From Endomychus coccineus (taxonomy: Eukaryota; Arthropoda; Insecta; Coleoptera; Endomychidae): a DNA stretch of 64,000 nucleotides. The position numbers were made by a program, and so were the translations under genes. Positions 32,640-44,599 of the stretch are shown piece by piece; the first letter of the stretch is position 1; every line of letters starts with the position of its first letter. Where the stretch lies: assembly GCA_958510875.1 (NCBI GenBank), contig OY294070.1:121004703-121068702 (forward strand). The letters run 5' to 3'. The notes under the pieces are model-generated. The model did not search any database. It was not told the origin of the DNA and saw nothing but the letters and a program-made list of their open reading frames with translations.

Positions 32640-33490
32640 GTTTCCACTGTAAACTTCAATTCACTTGTGAAATAGAAGTAAACAAAAACATAAAAATTTC
32701 CTAGATATGAACATTAGGCATGATGCAGATAGAAAAATAAAAACTTCTTGGTTTACTAAAGAAGTTTGGTCTCAACGTTATCTTCACTTCCATTCCGTTG
32801 CACCAGCTTGTTATAAAAAAAGTGTCATAAACAGCCTTACAGACCGCGCGGTAAAATTGTCCCACGCAGAGGACCGTCCCAAGAATTTAAAAATTGTTCG
32901 TAATACACTGGAAATGAATGGCTACCCACAAACTTTCTTCAATCCGATCATTAAAGAGAGAATAAACAGAATCTATAATGCTTCTTCATATAAAAATAAC
33001 ATAAAAGATAATACAGACAATTATATAAGCTTACCATACATTCCGGAAACCTCGGAGAAAATTAAGAAATGTTTTAAAAAATACGATATAAATGTCGCGC
33101 ATAAACCTACTAACTGTGTTGGAAAATATTTCTCAAATCTAAAGCCTTTAATACCTAAAGATAAACAAACCCACACAGTATACAAATTAGATTGTTTAGA
33201 TTGTGATGGAACTTATACTGGAATCTCTAAGCAATATTTACAAAAAAGAATGTACGGCCATAGGTAGAGCACAAAAAACAAAAACTTAGAAAATTCCAGC
33301 GCCCTTGTTAAACACTGCTTTGATTATAACCATCAGTTCGATTACAAAATAACGTTAATATTCTAACTAAGGAAACCAATTATTATAAAAGATCTATTTT
33401 GGAGATGATTCACATAAAACGTGACTCCAATTCTGTGAATCATAGGACAGACACGCAAAATCTAAGTCATATCTATACAAATTTGATCAA
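32640..33490 (+). pseudogene. Penelope-like element: RT C-terminus and GIY-YIG endonuclease
   Basis: Starts FHCKLQFTCEIEVNKNI, then after a frameshift MNIRHDADRKIKTSWFTKEV, YLHFHSVAPACYKKSVINSL, the RT thumb of Penelope-like elements. The linker (IVRNTLEMNGYP, SLPYIPETSEKIKKCF, VAHKPTNCVGKYF) leads to a GIY-YIG-type nuclease: HTVYKLDCLDCDGTYTGISK then QYLQKRMYGH. After another break come KHCFDYNHQFDYK and ETNYYKRSILEMIHIKRD with a SVNHRTD.QnLS.IYTN tail. The RT catalytic palm is absent (5' truncated). A stop after MYGHR and later frameshifts make it non-coding. Related copies lie at 34400-35310 and 54840-56110. Confidence 0.9.
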
Positions 33491-33879
33491 ATAATATCTC
33501 TTGCAAATACCTACATGCCTCGTATAATGTAATAGTATATATTTAGGTAGAATGTCAAGTATACCTCCTGTCACGACAAAACCTTTTCTATTAGCTCGTA
33601 AATCTAACATCTGGTTCGAAAGTTGTATACTTAAAAATTAAATTTTATTTGTATGGTCTCTAGTCGATCATTTACTGTGTTGACATGAGTACGCTTTTAT
33701 TAAGAAATCTTCTTTCCAGTGGATTTTTGATAATTTTACTATAGCATCGAGGTTTACAATTTCGTTTAATCGTGTTTCTGTTCGTTTCGGCGACGTGGGC
33801 ATTTTAATTGAAATTGGTGCGATTTGGACGCTTTGTGTAATACAATTAGTTTTAAGTAATCAAGTTTTAGACATAATAA

Positions 33880-33921
33880 GTCTTCTGATGATGGTCGTGA
33901 GACCGAAACGTACGTAAAGAC
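33880..33921 (+). ncRNA. Hammerhead-ribozyme-like motif in Penelope 3' region
   Basis: Order on the plus strand: stem I strand GTCTT (33880-33884), core CTGATGA (33885-33891), an extra T, stem II GGTC (33893-33896) with loop GTGA and GACC (33901-33904), core GAAAC (33905-33909), a minimal stem III AC-GTAC-GT, predicted cleavage after A (33916), then AAGAC (33917-33921) pairing with GTCTT. Penelope-like elements are known to carry minimal hammerheads in their terminal repeats. The strand matches the adjacent Penelope copy. The extra U before stem II departs from the simple consensus. Activity is untested. Confidence 0.6.
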
Positions 33922-34399
33922 GGAAATTTTAAAACAGATTGTTAATGTGACCTATTTCCCGAGAATTTTTATATACATTTACAGCAACGTGTATATTCGA
34001 ATGGACAAAAGTAATTTCGAAGCATAGTACATCAATACAAGTATCTACATAGTACATCAATACAAGTATCTGACTAATTTAAATGGAACCTACATTCATC
34101 TACCATATGAGGTCAGCTTGTAGTGGTCTTGCACTATAGTAAATAATAAGAATGGTTCTTCGTTAATGATAATTTATTTATACTTCCAAGAGTTGTTATT
34201 AAAATATGAATTGCGATGTTTTGTAAATATGAATCGATTCAAATTGTAAAAATGTATAAACTAAAAATCAATAACTTGTTTTGTTGTCAAGACAATGATC
34301 ACAGCTAACCAATACAATAATATAAAGCATATTGATTATATGAAAGAATAACTACTTTGTTTTTATACCACTTTTATTAATAATAACGTGAAAACGAAA

Positions 34400-35310
34400 C
34401 TATAGTTTCAACACTGAAGTGCCATTATCAAACAATTAGAAAATTAATATTGCTATTTGAGCATTTTACCTAAAATATACTTTTAACATTCTAAAGACGC
34501 ATGTAGGAATTTGCAAGGGTTTTAATTGATTGAATTAGTATAAATCTGACTTAATGACTGAATATCTGTTCTATGATTTACAGACTTGGAGTCACGTTTT
34601 ATGTGAATCATCTCCAGAATAGATCTTTTATAATAATTGGTTTCCTTAGTTAAAATATTACCGTTTTTGTAATCGAATTGATGATTATAATCAAAGCAGT
34701 GTTTAGAAAGGGCGGTGGAAATGACTAAGTTTTTGTTTCTTGTACTATACTCATGACCATACATTTTTTTTGTAAATATTGAAATGCCTGTATAAGTCCC
34801 ATCGCAATCTGAACAATTTAATTTGTATATTGTGTGCTGCGTGGGTTTGTTTATCTTTAGATATTAAAGGTTTTAGATTTGAAAACTATTTCCCAACACA
34901 GTTTGTAGGTTTATGCGCAACATTTATATCAAACTTTTTCAAACATTTCATAATTTTCTCTGAGGTCTCCGGAATGTATGGTAATGTTATAAAATTATCT
35001 GTATTACCGTTTATGTTATTTATATATGACGTTCCATTATAGATTTTGTGTATTATTTCTTTAATGATGGAATTGAAAAATGTTTTTGGGTAGCCATTCA
35101 TTTCCAGTGTATTACGAACAAGTCTGTAAATCATAGAACAGATATTCAGTCATTAAGTCAGATTTATACTAATCCTACAAGCGTCTTTATAATGTTAAAA
35201 GTATATTTTGGAAATAATGTTCAAATGGCAGTATTTCTAATAAGGTCTGACAACCTTTATCTATTACCTCATAAATCTTCAACATCTGGTTCGGAAGTGG
35301 ATACTTGAGC
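34400..35310. pseudogene. Penelope-like element, head-to-head pair of 3' fragments
   Basis: The minus strand (35115 down to 34520) encodes LVRNTLEMNGYPKTFFNSII, LPYIPETSEKIMKCLKKFDI, NVAHKPTNCVGK and, after breaks, MYGHEYSTRNKNLVISTALS, KHCFDYNHQFDYKNGNI and SILEMIHIKRDSKSVNHRTD. At about 35116 the strand switches: the plus strand continues with KSVNHRTDIQSLSQIYTN and the 3' untranslated part (to about 35310). So two 3' portions are joined head to head. The left end holds the GATAATGGCACTTCAGTGTT / GAAACTATAG terminal motif on the minus strand. No intact frame. Confidence 0.85.
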
Positions 35311-38059
35311 GTTATATTTTTTGGTTTCAGTCATATACAGACTTTGTTTGACATTAGTTCGTATATTATAACATAAAACATAAGTACAAAAGAATAAAAA
35401 AGACGACAATTCTGTGAGTATAAATAATCATAGATTAAATAATTGGAAATATAGAAAACAGTGAACAAAGCTAATGTTGCCTAGAATTTTGTAATACTGT
35501 TTCCAAAGGAATATTAAGTAGATGTAGGAAATATAATAATGTGCTGCACTTTTGTACTCGTTGACATCCACAGATATGTTTTGAATTGTCTACTTTTCAA
35601 AATAAGGAATAACTTGGTACGAAGGAGAAATAAATTGTATACGGAAAAGAAAGGCCAGTCCTTTGAAAAGTGCGTAATCAATCTGGCAGCGTAATGTCAT
35701 AATACATAATTTTTACGTGCAAACCGGGACTTCCACACACATTATGCTAATTTTTTTATTTTAGGAGTGGGATTTCTCCAATCAATAAGTCAGTCTGAAA
35801 TGTTGACAACTTTTTCGTTTTGGTATAAATTTTAACGAGGTGTTGTTAACTCTTACAAAAACAAAGTTGTTGCAATGTATCATCGATAACACGATGAAGA
35901 GAAGCAATCCTTAGAGAAACAGATACCAAATACACACAGGTCGTTTGTCCAATAAGGAAGAACTGAAATCAAAACCGCTAGTCACAAATAACACTTGACT
36001 TAAGATATTGCACTGAACGAATACGTCTCATGTTCAAGTTGCAATAAAATTAGTCAACGTATTGATGTTTCAGCGGAATCACAGAGCCCAGAGTTGACAT
36101 TTCAATTACTACGTAACTGTCATCTAGCGGTCAAACATTTAGCTACACTTAAAGCATATTTTGGCTAATAAATGAGCTGTTTTTAATGCACTTTAAATCC
36201 AATTGCCTCTTGAAATTCAAGAATAACGAAACAATTCAAATATTCAGGTTGTTTATAATGGAATAATACCGCCTACATCCAGTTCAGCGCTCCCAACACG
36301 GTATATAGAACTATTCATGTCACAGTGTTGCAGTTCAAATAATCATATTATAAGGCCACCAGAGGTTTTGCGGTTTTACGTAAATTAACAACCGGTTTGC
36401 TGACAGTAACCAAACAAATAGCATAGCAAACATCTAGTTAATAATGAAACGTAGAACACACGCAATTAGGTATGTGACACTTTTTGCCACATGACATAGG
36501 TCTTCGTGTCAATTAGGATGGGTAATTATCCGAACAGTAAACCTAATTAATCCTCTAATAATGAACATTAATCAGTACCTAATACATTTTTTCCAACATC
36601 GTTTATGTTGGTAAAGTTTGTCATCTCGCTAATAATACAGTAAAGACAACCACAAAAGTAACTATTCAGTCACACATAAAACATTTTTAACAACGAGTTT
36701 TATGACGAATACTATATGAGCTCTAAATGTTGTAGCTAAATGCCGTATATTAAAGTGCGGCTTAATTCATTTATGTTCCATCAATATGCCACTACTGCCA
36801 TCACATATTGGAACACTTGTCCAAACTCACACTGTTGATTGTAAATATTTGCATGTTTTGAAAAAACACATCGGGTTCGGGCAAGTACAGGAAGGGACAT
36901 ACAGCATTTATATTTGATGATAATCCTAGGATAGATGGTTATTGGAATTTTTTCTGCTACTGTGGCTTAACACCGAATCTGGAAGGCAACCTCAGCCCAA
37001 CCTGGGAATCTCGCCGAATCCTGTGACGCTACAATCTATTTTATGTCTTTATTCTGTGTAAGAACTCATAGACTTCTTGATTCTGCGGTACATTTTGATA
37101 GTTCATGTTACAGCAAGTATCAGTATAAAAGATTATATTATAGTGTCTAACTATGGGAATGTTAGTAGCAAAATTTTGGAATGAGTTTCTTCGTTGTTTT
37201 GTTACGTCTCTTACAAACTGAAAATGTTAACTGATTGAACATTATAACGTGGAGACGGTATAAACAAAAGTGATCTCTTTGACCACAATGCTAACAAGGG
37301 GTTCGTACAGGTTCCGCACATATATGAAGAATGAATTTTATTTTTTCTTGAGATTGTCGTGAATCGCATACCTTTGGCATTTTTTTTAGATTGATACTCA
37401 TCCAGAATGTATTCGGTTTCTGTTTCCTGTCATTTTTAATTTCACTACATCATATGTAGTATATAAGACCTCATGGCACGAAAATCAATCCCGACGCCGA
37501 CAGAAAGTTCACAGTTAATTGCATTTTAATGAATCATTAAGGTGCGGATGGGGATGTATTAATTGCAAACTCGGTTGCAAAACGCTCTAACAAGCTTCGT
37601 AATTGCACCCCCGGGGTTAAAGCAAGCCAACTCGATGCCGTCTCCTTGGCTTGGAAATTAAAATTGGAAAGCTCATTTCGCCCCTGTTCACTTATTAACG
37701 CTTCATATGGGGGAACGAAGGAATCTTAACATCATCAATGTAACAATCACTTTGAACATTTCCGTCATCAACGTTATTATCCAGTCACTTACGCTGATAG
37801 TGCTCTGAATCCTATTTCTTCAAATACAAAAGGCGATCAATCCCTCATGAAAGCTAATTTTTATTGCGGTAATAACTATACTACTAACTAAAATACTAAA
37901 TAATAAGTCAAACAACCTCCCATCGCACAAGATATGTACACCACTGTTCTATCTAACACAATGATCGTCCTGAACTCTCCTCAATGAAAAATATGATGCA
38001 ACCCATGAGAACAATTTTTGTTTTTTGAGTGCAGAAAGTTTTTTCGGTTCGAGTAAAGA
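35311..38059. other. Upstream intron stretch, nothing coding
   Basis: No coding frame or transposon that I recognise. GC is locally higher at about 37540-37690 (GTGCGGATGGGGATGTATTA, CACCCCCGGGGTTAAAGC), which might be a conserved non-coding block (inference). Confidence 0.5.
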
Positions 38060-38935
38060 GCACTTTACATCCCAGTAGCTCCTCATAATCTACAAAGAAC
38101 AGATTATACCTGTCCTAGAGTCACATGTTTGGAATTCGGCTCCCAAAATATACGTTGAAGCTCTTGGATTATATCCAGAAGAGAGCTATTAGACTAGACG
38201 AGCTCAAACTGTTCACCACTTCACTGTCAAACTCGAGACCTTTTTTTCTCGCGGAGGGGAAATGCCTTACCCACAACAAGTTGGGTAGTGGGGGACTCCC
38301 CATCATCGGTATACCCACTAAAATCCCTCCTCTGTCGTTTGGGTAATATTTCCGGGACCGTTTGAGAGAAGATAGCATCAGAAAAAAATCCCTATCTTAA
38401 TCATCCCTCTCGAGTTCTCTTTCTTCTTCAGAATTGTTGTAATAAATTCGTTCATGAGGTTCCATGTCGTTTCGTTTCTTAGCATGATCTCTGTCGTATT
38501 TTCTGGGTAAATGGTTTTCCTATCTCAATCTCTAAGTAGGTCCTAAGTACCAGCCATCGCTCGCAATGATAGAAAGTATGCTGCGCGACGTCATGTCCCT
38601 CTTTCCGATCCTCTGGACGTATATCATAAATCATCCATGCCCTGTTAAGTATTGTGATATGTAGTGTCCTACTTGACCCCATTTTGCGTTCCGAGCACGC
38701 CATGACGTCCGGAATTAGACGTTTCGTCCATATTGCCTTTATTGTGTCGAGACTTAATTTTTTTAACGAACAGCGAAGTTGTGGAACTCTTTACCTGGTG
38801 AGGTCTTTCCCTATGCCTATAACCTCCACACCTTCAAGAAAAATACGGATGTCATCTTCTCTCCCTACATTCCATTGCTGGCTCACAAGATGTTCGTCGA
38901 ACATGATAGGTTTCCCTCTAGTGTAGTCAAATTAT
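38060..38935 (+). pseudogene. Jockey-type RT remnant interrupted by a nested retroelement
   Basis: The plus strand gives LLIIYKEQIIPVLESHVWNS, APKIYVEALGLYPEESY and TRRAQTVHHFTVKLETF, matching the RT remnant at 18245-19100. The match stops at 38239 and resumes near 38750 with a region matching FYRTAKLWNSLPSEV (here NSEVVELFTW in one frame, RSCGTLYL in another), then a non-LTR tail to about 38935. The intervening 38240-38746 is a separate insertion. Confidence 0.75.
38240..38746 (-). mobile_element. Nested 5'-truncated non-LTR fragment with 7-bp target duplication
   Basis: The minus strand encodes NRAWMIYDIRPEDRKEGHDV then AQHTFYHCERWLVLRTYLEI and EIGKPFTQKI, the C-terminal zinc finger of an R1/Jockey-like ORF2 (D.aeHTFf.C.rW...R..L). 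A T7 run at 38241-38247 corresponds to a minus-strand A tail. TCGAGAC flanks both sides (38233-38239 and 38747-38753), a target-site duplication of 7 bp. Most of the element is missing (5' truncation). Frames break downstream of the finger. Confidence 0.78.
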
Positions 38936-39069
38936 AAAAAAAGGGAGGAAAGTGCCTATTTTCCTATCGCCGTTAGTTAAAATCCAAGGGAGGAAATGCA
39001 CTTTACTCTAGATGAATGCACATACTACCTTTTAGGACCATTTTCAAGAATGATCGTCACCCGGTTGGT

Positions 39070-39680
39070 GGCATCCTTCAAAGTAGTCCCCATTTGAATG
39101 AACAACACGCTTATATCGATGCTTCCAAAGCAGTCTTGAAAGTCAGTTCTTGAAATCGCCTTTAGCGCATTCGTCGCATTAGTTTCAACAGTCTCTTTGT
39201 CGTTGAATCGGTGTCCAAATAGCCAAAAGTCGCAGGGAGCTATGTTTTATCATTTGAAAAATTTCCATCACTATTGATCCTGAGCGATGTCTAATCGAAA
39301 GTTTTTTTGCTGTTCTGAGAGCAGTTTTGGGATGAATTTAGCACACACACACGAGTCATCCCCAAACAGTAGTTTTTGCTATTCCAAGGTCATCTTCTAG
39401 TTCCCTCTCAGTCAAACTACGATTTTGTCCAATCGCAACTCGCACACGCTCGACATTATCCGATGTTGTTCCCGTCGAAGGTGAACCAGAACGAGGATCA
39501 CTGTCAACAGATGTGCGGCCACTTTTAAACCGCTTATACACTTTTATTTGTGTTTAGCCCATACACTCGACTACAAAGGCCTTTTGTAACATGTCCGCAC
39601 AACCAAGATTAAAACAAAATTTTATGCAAATTCGCTGTTCAGTTCTTTCCGTAATTTTTAGCAATAAACAAAATCCGACG
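39070..39680 (-). pseudogene. Mariner transposase remnant with internal deletion
   Basis: The minus strand gives YKRFKSGRTSVDSDPRSGSP then STGTTSDNVERVRVAIGQNR, SLTERELEDDLGIAKTTV (second helix-turn-helix) and CAKFIPKLLSEQQKNFRLDI. It then jumps to APCDFWLFGHRFNDKETVET and NATNALKAI...FQDCF, the region after the third catalytic Asp. The section with the first two Asp residues is deleted. Stops and frameshifts throughout. The pattern is of the mariner family. Confidence 0.87.
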
Positions 39681-41462
39681 AACGCAAAAAAGACGTAGTA
39701 AACAAATACACGCTGCGCGGGAACTAAGGCATCTGAGGCTGAGGAGGTTAGGAGTTACTGGTGACGTTCGTACCCTACAGAGGTCGCCTGAGTGTTGTGG
39801 CGGGAAGATACGAATGCGAGTCGGATACTTTTGAGACAGACCTCGTATCAGTTAGCACAGATACTGGTGTTGCCAAGGCGTTGTTTAAAATATAGTGATT
39901 TCAAGTATTCCAACGGATTTTCTTTATTTCAATCATAAAAATTATTCATAAAAAATGGAATATGAAGCTAAGGATATTATTCCTCAAGACATTTTAGAAT
40001 CTGCCAAGTTGCTAGCGGTAAATCTTCTACCAATTAAATCTCGTGAAAGCTACAAGAAAAAGTACGAGTTTTTTAAAAAATGACTGAAGGGAAATCTAAA
40101 CTTAATAACTTGTTAGAGTTTACCTCCCTAAGGGCGGTAAAGTTAACTTTAACTTCCTTGGAAAGAAAAGTGCGGTTTTCTACTCCAATTCAGGGATCGT
40201 AAACGTCATTTTCTAATGGGGTAGTAGGAAAAATAATTTACAAATGTTGGAAAAGCAAGTGAAGTCAACTGATTCGCATGAACTGTTGCGTGCATGTGAC
40301 AAAACTGTAGAGCAGTTGTTATAAGTTTGAAAACTTTGTGAATGACCATACTTTCCCAATATAACCATTTTGATTCGTTTATTATACCATTCTTCAGAGA
40401 ATTAGCACCCAAGAAATTGGACATGGATTATGGTCTAGATTCTAGATGATCTAGAAAATTCCCTCACCTAATAGATTCAGACTACGTACTAAAACCACTT
40501 CCCTCATTCCCCTGAGTCTACATCTTGATCCGATTATGACTGAAGTTTAAAACATCGATTCCAGACCCATTGAAAGATACTTGAATTGCGTCAATCATTT
40601 AGGATCCTAGCAATAGGATTCGATGTGATCGGTAATAAAAGCCCGAACAGCTCATTACGAGCATTGTTATCGTAGAATGGTCGGGGGCGGCTGGATTTGC
40701 ATCACGATAGAGCTATGTAGGTAGTTATGCAGAGCGGAGTAGGAGAAAACAGCGAGGAAGGAGTAATAAATAATAATGAAAGCAGTGTATAGCTGGTGCG
40801 AGTGCATCTTGTCGGCTTTATCGATTGCGGCGCGTTTTTAATTGCGCCGGTGGTTACACGACCCTCTGCACCACTACGCCTTGTTCCAGATTTCTACCTT
40901 TTGTAGAAGATGCTCTACTATCGCATTAAAAGAAGACATATTTACATCAATAGGTTTGTTCTAATTATAATTGAATAAATATTTAATTGGACCAAACGAT
41001 TTTTTTTCTCTTTACTGTGTACAATATACCGCACTGAATCATAAATTTCAAAAATCCAGGAAAACATTTCGCCAGCGAAGCAGGTAACATCAAATTAAAA
41101 AGTTAATTATGTTCTATGTGCCTCAAATTGTGATTGTTGGGGAGTACATGATATATGAGATGTACGAGGGCAAAGTAAAAAGTCTCCAAAATGAAACCCA
41201 TAAAAATAGATTACGCAAAAAGTATCATTCATGGATTTGTGATTTTTGAAAAGCTATATACGAGAGTTAGAGCTTGCCAGGCGGATTGTACTGTATCATA
41301 TGTTAACAAATAAAATGCTATCAACTCTTTAGAAGGTTGGGCCTGGTCATGTGAGATTTTAGAAAATTGTTCATGCTTACCACAAACGCTTCAAATGAAT
41401 TGAATCAACTGAATGCATTATCTAGTTATCGCTTAATAAGGTAGTGACGAAAGGCGCGTTTA
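39681..41462. other. Upstream intron stretch; candidate conserved block at 40650-40880
   Basis: No gene. The segment 40650-40880 is richer in GC than its surroundings and low in repeats (GTCGGGGGCGGCTGGATTTG, TGCGGCGCGTTTTTAATTGC), so it could be regulatory (inference). The end of the 39-kb mariner is not defined here. Confidence 0.35.
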
Positions 41463-42724
41463 TACGAGAGCAATGTGAGAAGTCCCTGAAAAATTAAACA
41501 AGAAATGATTTATTCGGTCAAAACTTATTTTATTTCTCAACATAATCTCCTTGTAGCCCGATACACTACGTCCAACGTTTCTATAATTTTTTGATCCCTT
41601 CTGAATAATACAATTTCGGCAGTCCTTTAAAATAGGCGTTTGTTTTAGCGATGACCTCATCGTTGGAGTCAAATCTCTTTCCGCCGAGCCATTTCTTCAA
41701 GTTTGGAAACAGATAAAAATCGCAGGGGTGGTCAAACCTGGAGAATATGGTGGATGACGAACCGATTCGTAGCGCAATTCATGCAATTTTGCCATTGCGA
41801 CTGCGGACCTGTGAGTCTGTGCGTTGTCCTGGTAGATGAGCACTTTTCTCTTTGCCAAATGAGGTCGCTTTCGCTTCAAATCGACGTCGAATCGATCCAA
41901 CAGCTCTGCATAATATACGCCGGTGATCGTTTTGCCATTTAAGAGGTAATCGATATGGAAGATACCGTGTGCATCCCAAAAAACTGTCGCCATGACTTTG
42001 TTGGCCGATAAACCCACTTTGGCCTTTTTCGGCTCTATTCGTCCACTGTTTCAACTGTTCTTTGGTCTGGTGTGTGATGCATCCATGTTATCGAAACGGC
42101 GCAAAAAATCCTTCTTATCGCGCTCGAACATCGCGCCAAACACTCCTTTGAAGTTGTCACACGGTCGCGCTTGTTGTCAACAGACAGCAAATGCAGCAGA
42201 CCCGTCTAGCAGATAGCATTCTCATATTCAAAAGTTTATGCAAAATGTTCCATACCCGTTCGGTTGAGTTTCCCATGACCTCATTAATCTCGTGCACTTT
42301 AACTCGTCGATCGACCAATATCATACCATGGATTTCATCGACGATTTCTGGCGTTTGTAACCTCAATTGGACGACCAGAAGGTTCGGCGTTCTTTGTGGT
42401 CATACTACCACAACGAAAATTAGTAAACCACTTATGAATCGTTTCAGTCGATGGTGAAGAGTCTTCATAATGTTTAACAAGCGATGCTTTGGTCTGCCTA
42501 AAGTTTTTTCCAAGCAAAAAATAATGTTTAATCAAGACGCGAAATTAACTTTTTCCATGTTTACAAAAATCTTGCGATGGGTGTCAAAACAGAACTAAGT
42601 GACATATCAATCGAAAATTTCAATGTGTTCTAGGTTAAGATGGTACATCACAAACCTCACATGGGATTTTCGATTGTGGCGCCATTTGTTTTATTTTTCA
42701 GGAACTTTTCACCTTGTCTTCGTA
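41463..42724 (-). mobile_element. Mariner element, full length with both terminal repeats, transposase broken
   Basis: TACGAGAGCAATGTGAGAAG at 41463 and, inverted at 42724, TACGAAGACAAGGTGAAAAG form terminal repeats that continue as AGT.CCTGAAAAAT.AAACAA, between TA dinucleotides (about 1258 bp apart). The minus strand encodes HYFLLGKNFRQTKASLVKHY and IHKWFTNFRCGSMTTKNAEP (helix-turn-helix), IVDEIHGMILVDRRVKVHEI, KVMATVFWDAHGIFHIDYLL (first Asp box) and VLIYQDNAQTHRSAVAMAKL, YESVRHPPYSPGLTTPAIFI. HPPYSPGL.TP replaces PPYSPDLaPsD, so the third catalytic Asp is lost. Several frameshifts mean the copy cannot make transposase. Confidence 0.93.
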
Positions 42725-44590
42725 ATTCAATATAATATAATTTAGTTTATAGAATCATCATCCAATTTCCACGTCAATTTTAACTAATCTGAAGCACTTT
42801 TCGGTGATATTAGGAAGCTGATTGGTATCCATCAAACTTAGTAAATTACTGATGTATGCGTTGATGGTATGATGCCTAAGAAACATATCCGCATTCTCTT
42901 CAATTATGTTCATGAATTTGCATCATTACACTCCTACTGAATGCATTGATAATAACTACTTCATTGTCCTCTTCGTATATGATTTCTCAATAAGCGACTT
43001 TTATGAGGAAAGTTTAATGATATTGTTCTCTACTCCAGAAGACATCTTATACCGTTCGGGTGAATCTGGAAATACGATTGAAGCTCTCGATACCGGAAGA
43101 GATTTAGGACCCAGTCTTGATTTCTACTAATCTCCAAATCTTGTGGACTTTGATTCAAATACGTCCATGGTACCTTCTGGGCATTGTACCGCAGAACGAA
43201 CATTAAGAGTGAAAGCTAACATTGGCTCTTGCTTCCCGATATGTAGATTGATTCATGATATCCATCTTAAAACGCGTTGGGTTTATTACTTCAACAGAAT
43301 AATCGGTAGATTCCAGATCGCATAGCCAAAATAAGGCTGAACTTGATCAAGACAAGATTTTTTAATTCGTTTCTTGTCTAGACCAAGACTAGATCTAACA
43401 GAATGCAGTTGTGTCTAGCCTTGTGGCTGTTGCTCATGTTACGTTCCTAGTTTGAATGGAGCTTGATTTGGAATCGCATAGAGTTGTGATTTGATCGTAT
43501 GCGATGGTCTAAGAACTATATTAAAGATTTTTAGAAATTTATCAGAATCCATTCATGTTTGTGAATTATCGGTCTATTGCGAAAAATTCGATAAGATTCC
43601 AAACAAGTCAAAATAAAAAATGCTGATGGCGGTCACTTGTCACTACAATATGTAGCATTCTTATTAATCTTATTATTGAGCAAGTTAGAATATTAGTTAA
43701 TAATGTTTCAATACCTTGAGGGTTCTCCGAAGTAGCAGAACGAATAACTAATAATATTAATGAATAGTTGACTCGATATTGCAAAACACCCACTAATCCA
43801 TACAATTACCGAGATTATTCACAACGGCAAAACGTTAAACGTCATGTATATAGGAAACCGCAAGGTTACATTTCGGCTTTAGGGTGACGGGAACAAAAAG
43901 TCGTTTGCTCTATTGTACGCGAGCGTGTTCATTTAAGAGGGCGTTGAAAAGGGTTGTTTTGTCAACAGTATCGAGATGACGTGATAGAGAACTTCATTGC
44001 TTTTCATCGGTATACCCATGTATTCTCTGGTGTAGTACTCGTGCCTCATTAGGACACCCCAAGTAACCGAGGGTCAGCGACATCACGCACCATATTCCCT
44101 TCCAGATCGTAACAATTATCACAGGAAGCCGTCGACTAATAAAAAACATGATTCACGGTCCCTTGCTCGAGGCTGTAACCAAAACACGTAAGCTAGCAGA
44201 GTCTCTGATAAATATTTTGACATTTGATTTGTCTCCGGCATTAACTAGGACTTTTTTTATTTTATCACTACCAAGTCGCGTACTAGCAAGCATTCAACAT
44301 TGCAATGATAGCAATGATGAGCATTTTAATGCAAACATTGTGCATTAATATATTTTTACACCTTTAATGTTAATAGTCGGAAATGAGTTAATATATAGGA
44401 AAAAATCATAACCTCCAAATTCTTGAATTGCAGTTAATGGGAAACCCAGAAAATTATATTTTTCCTTAATCGGAGGACCCTCTGTGGAGACGATTGAGCC
44501 ATTCCTATTGGTCGTATGGATTTGAAATTTTGAAAGCGATGATGATAGGAACAATACCGTTCTTGGGCGTGATAGTCCTGTTTTGAGTGG
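42725..44590. other. Upstream intron stretch, nothing recognised
   Basis: Only short frames without recognisable composition. No terminal repeats detected by eye. Confidence 0.5.
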
Positions 44591-44599
44591 AGTTTCTTT

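Noticed and set aside
44148..44554. Two short opposed frames
   Set aside because: No homology or composition supporting a gene.
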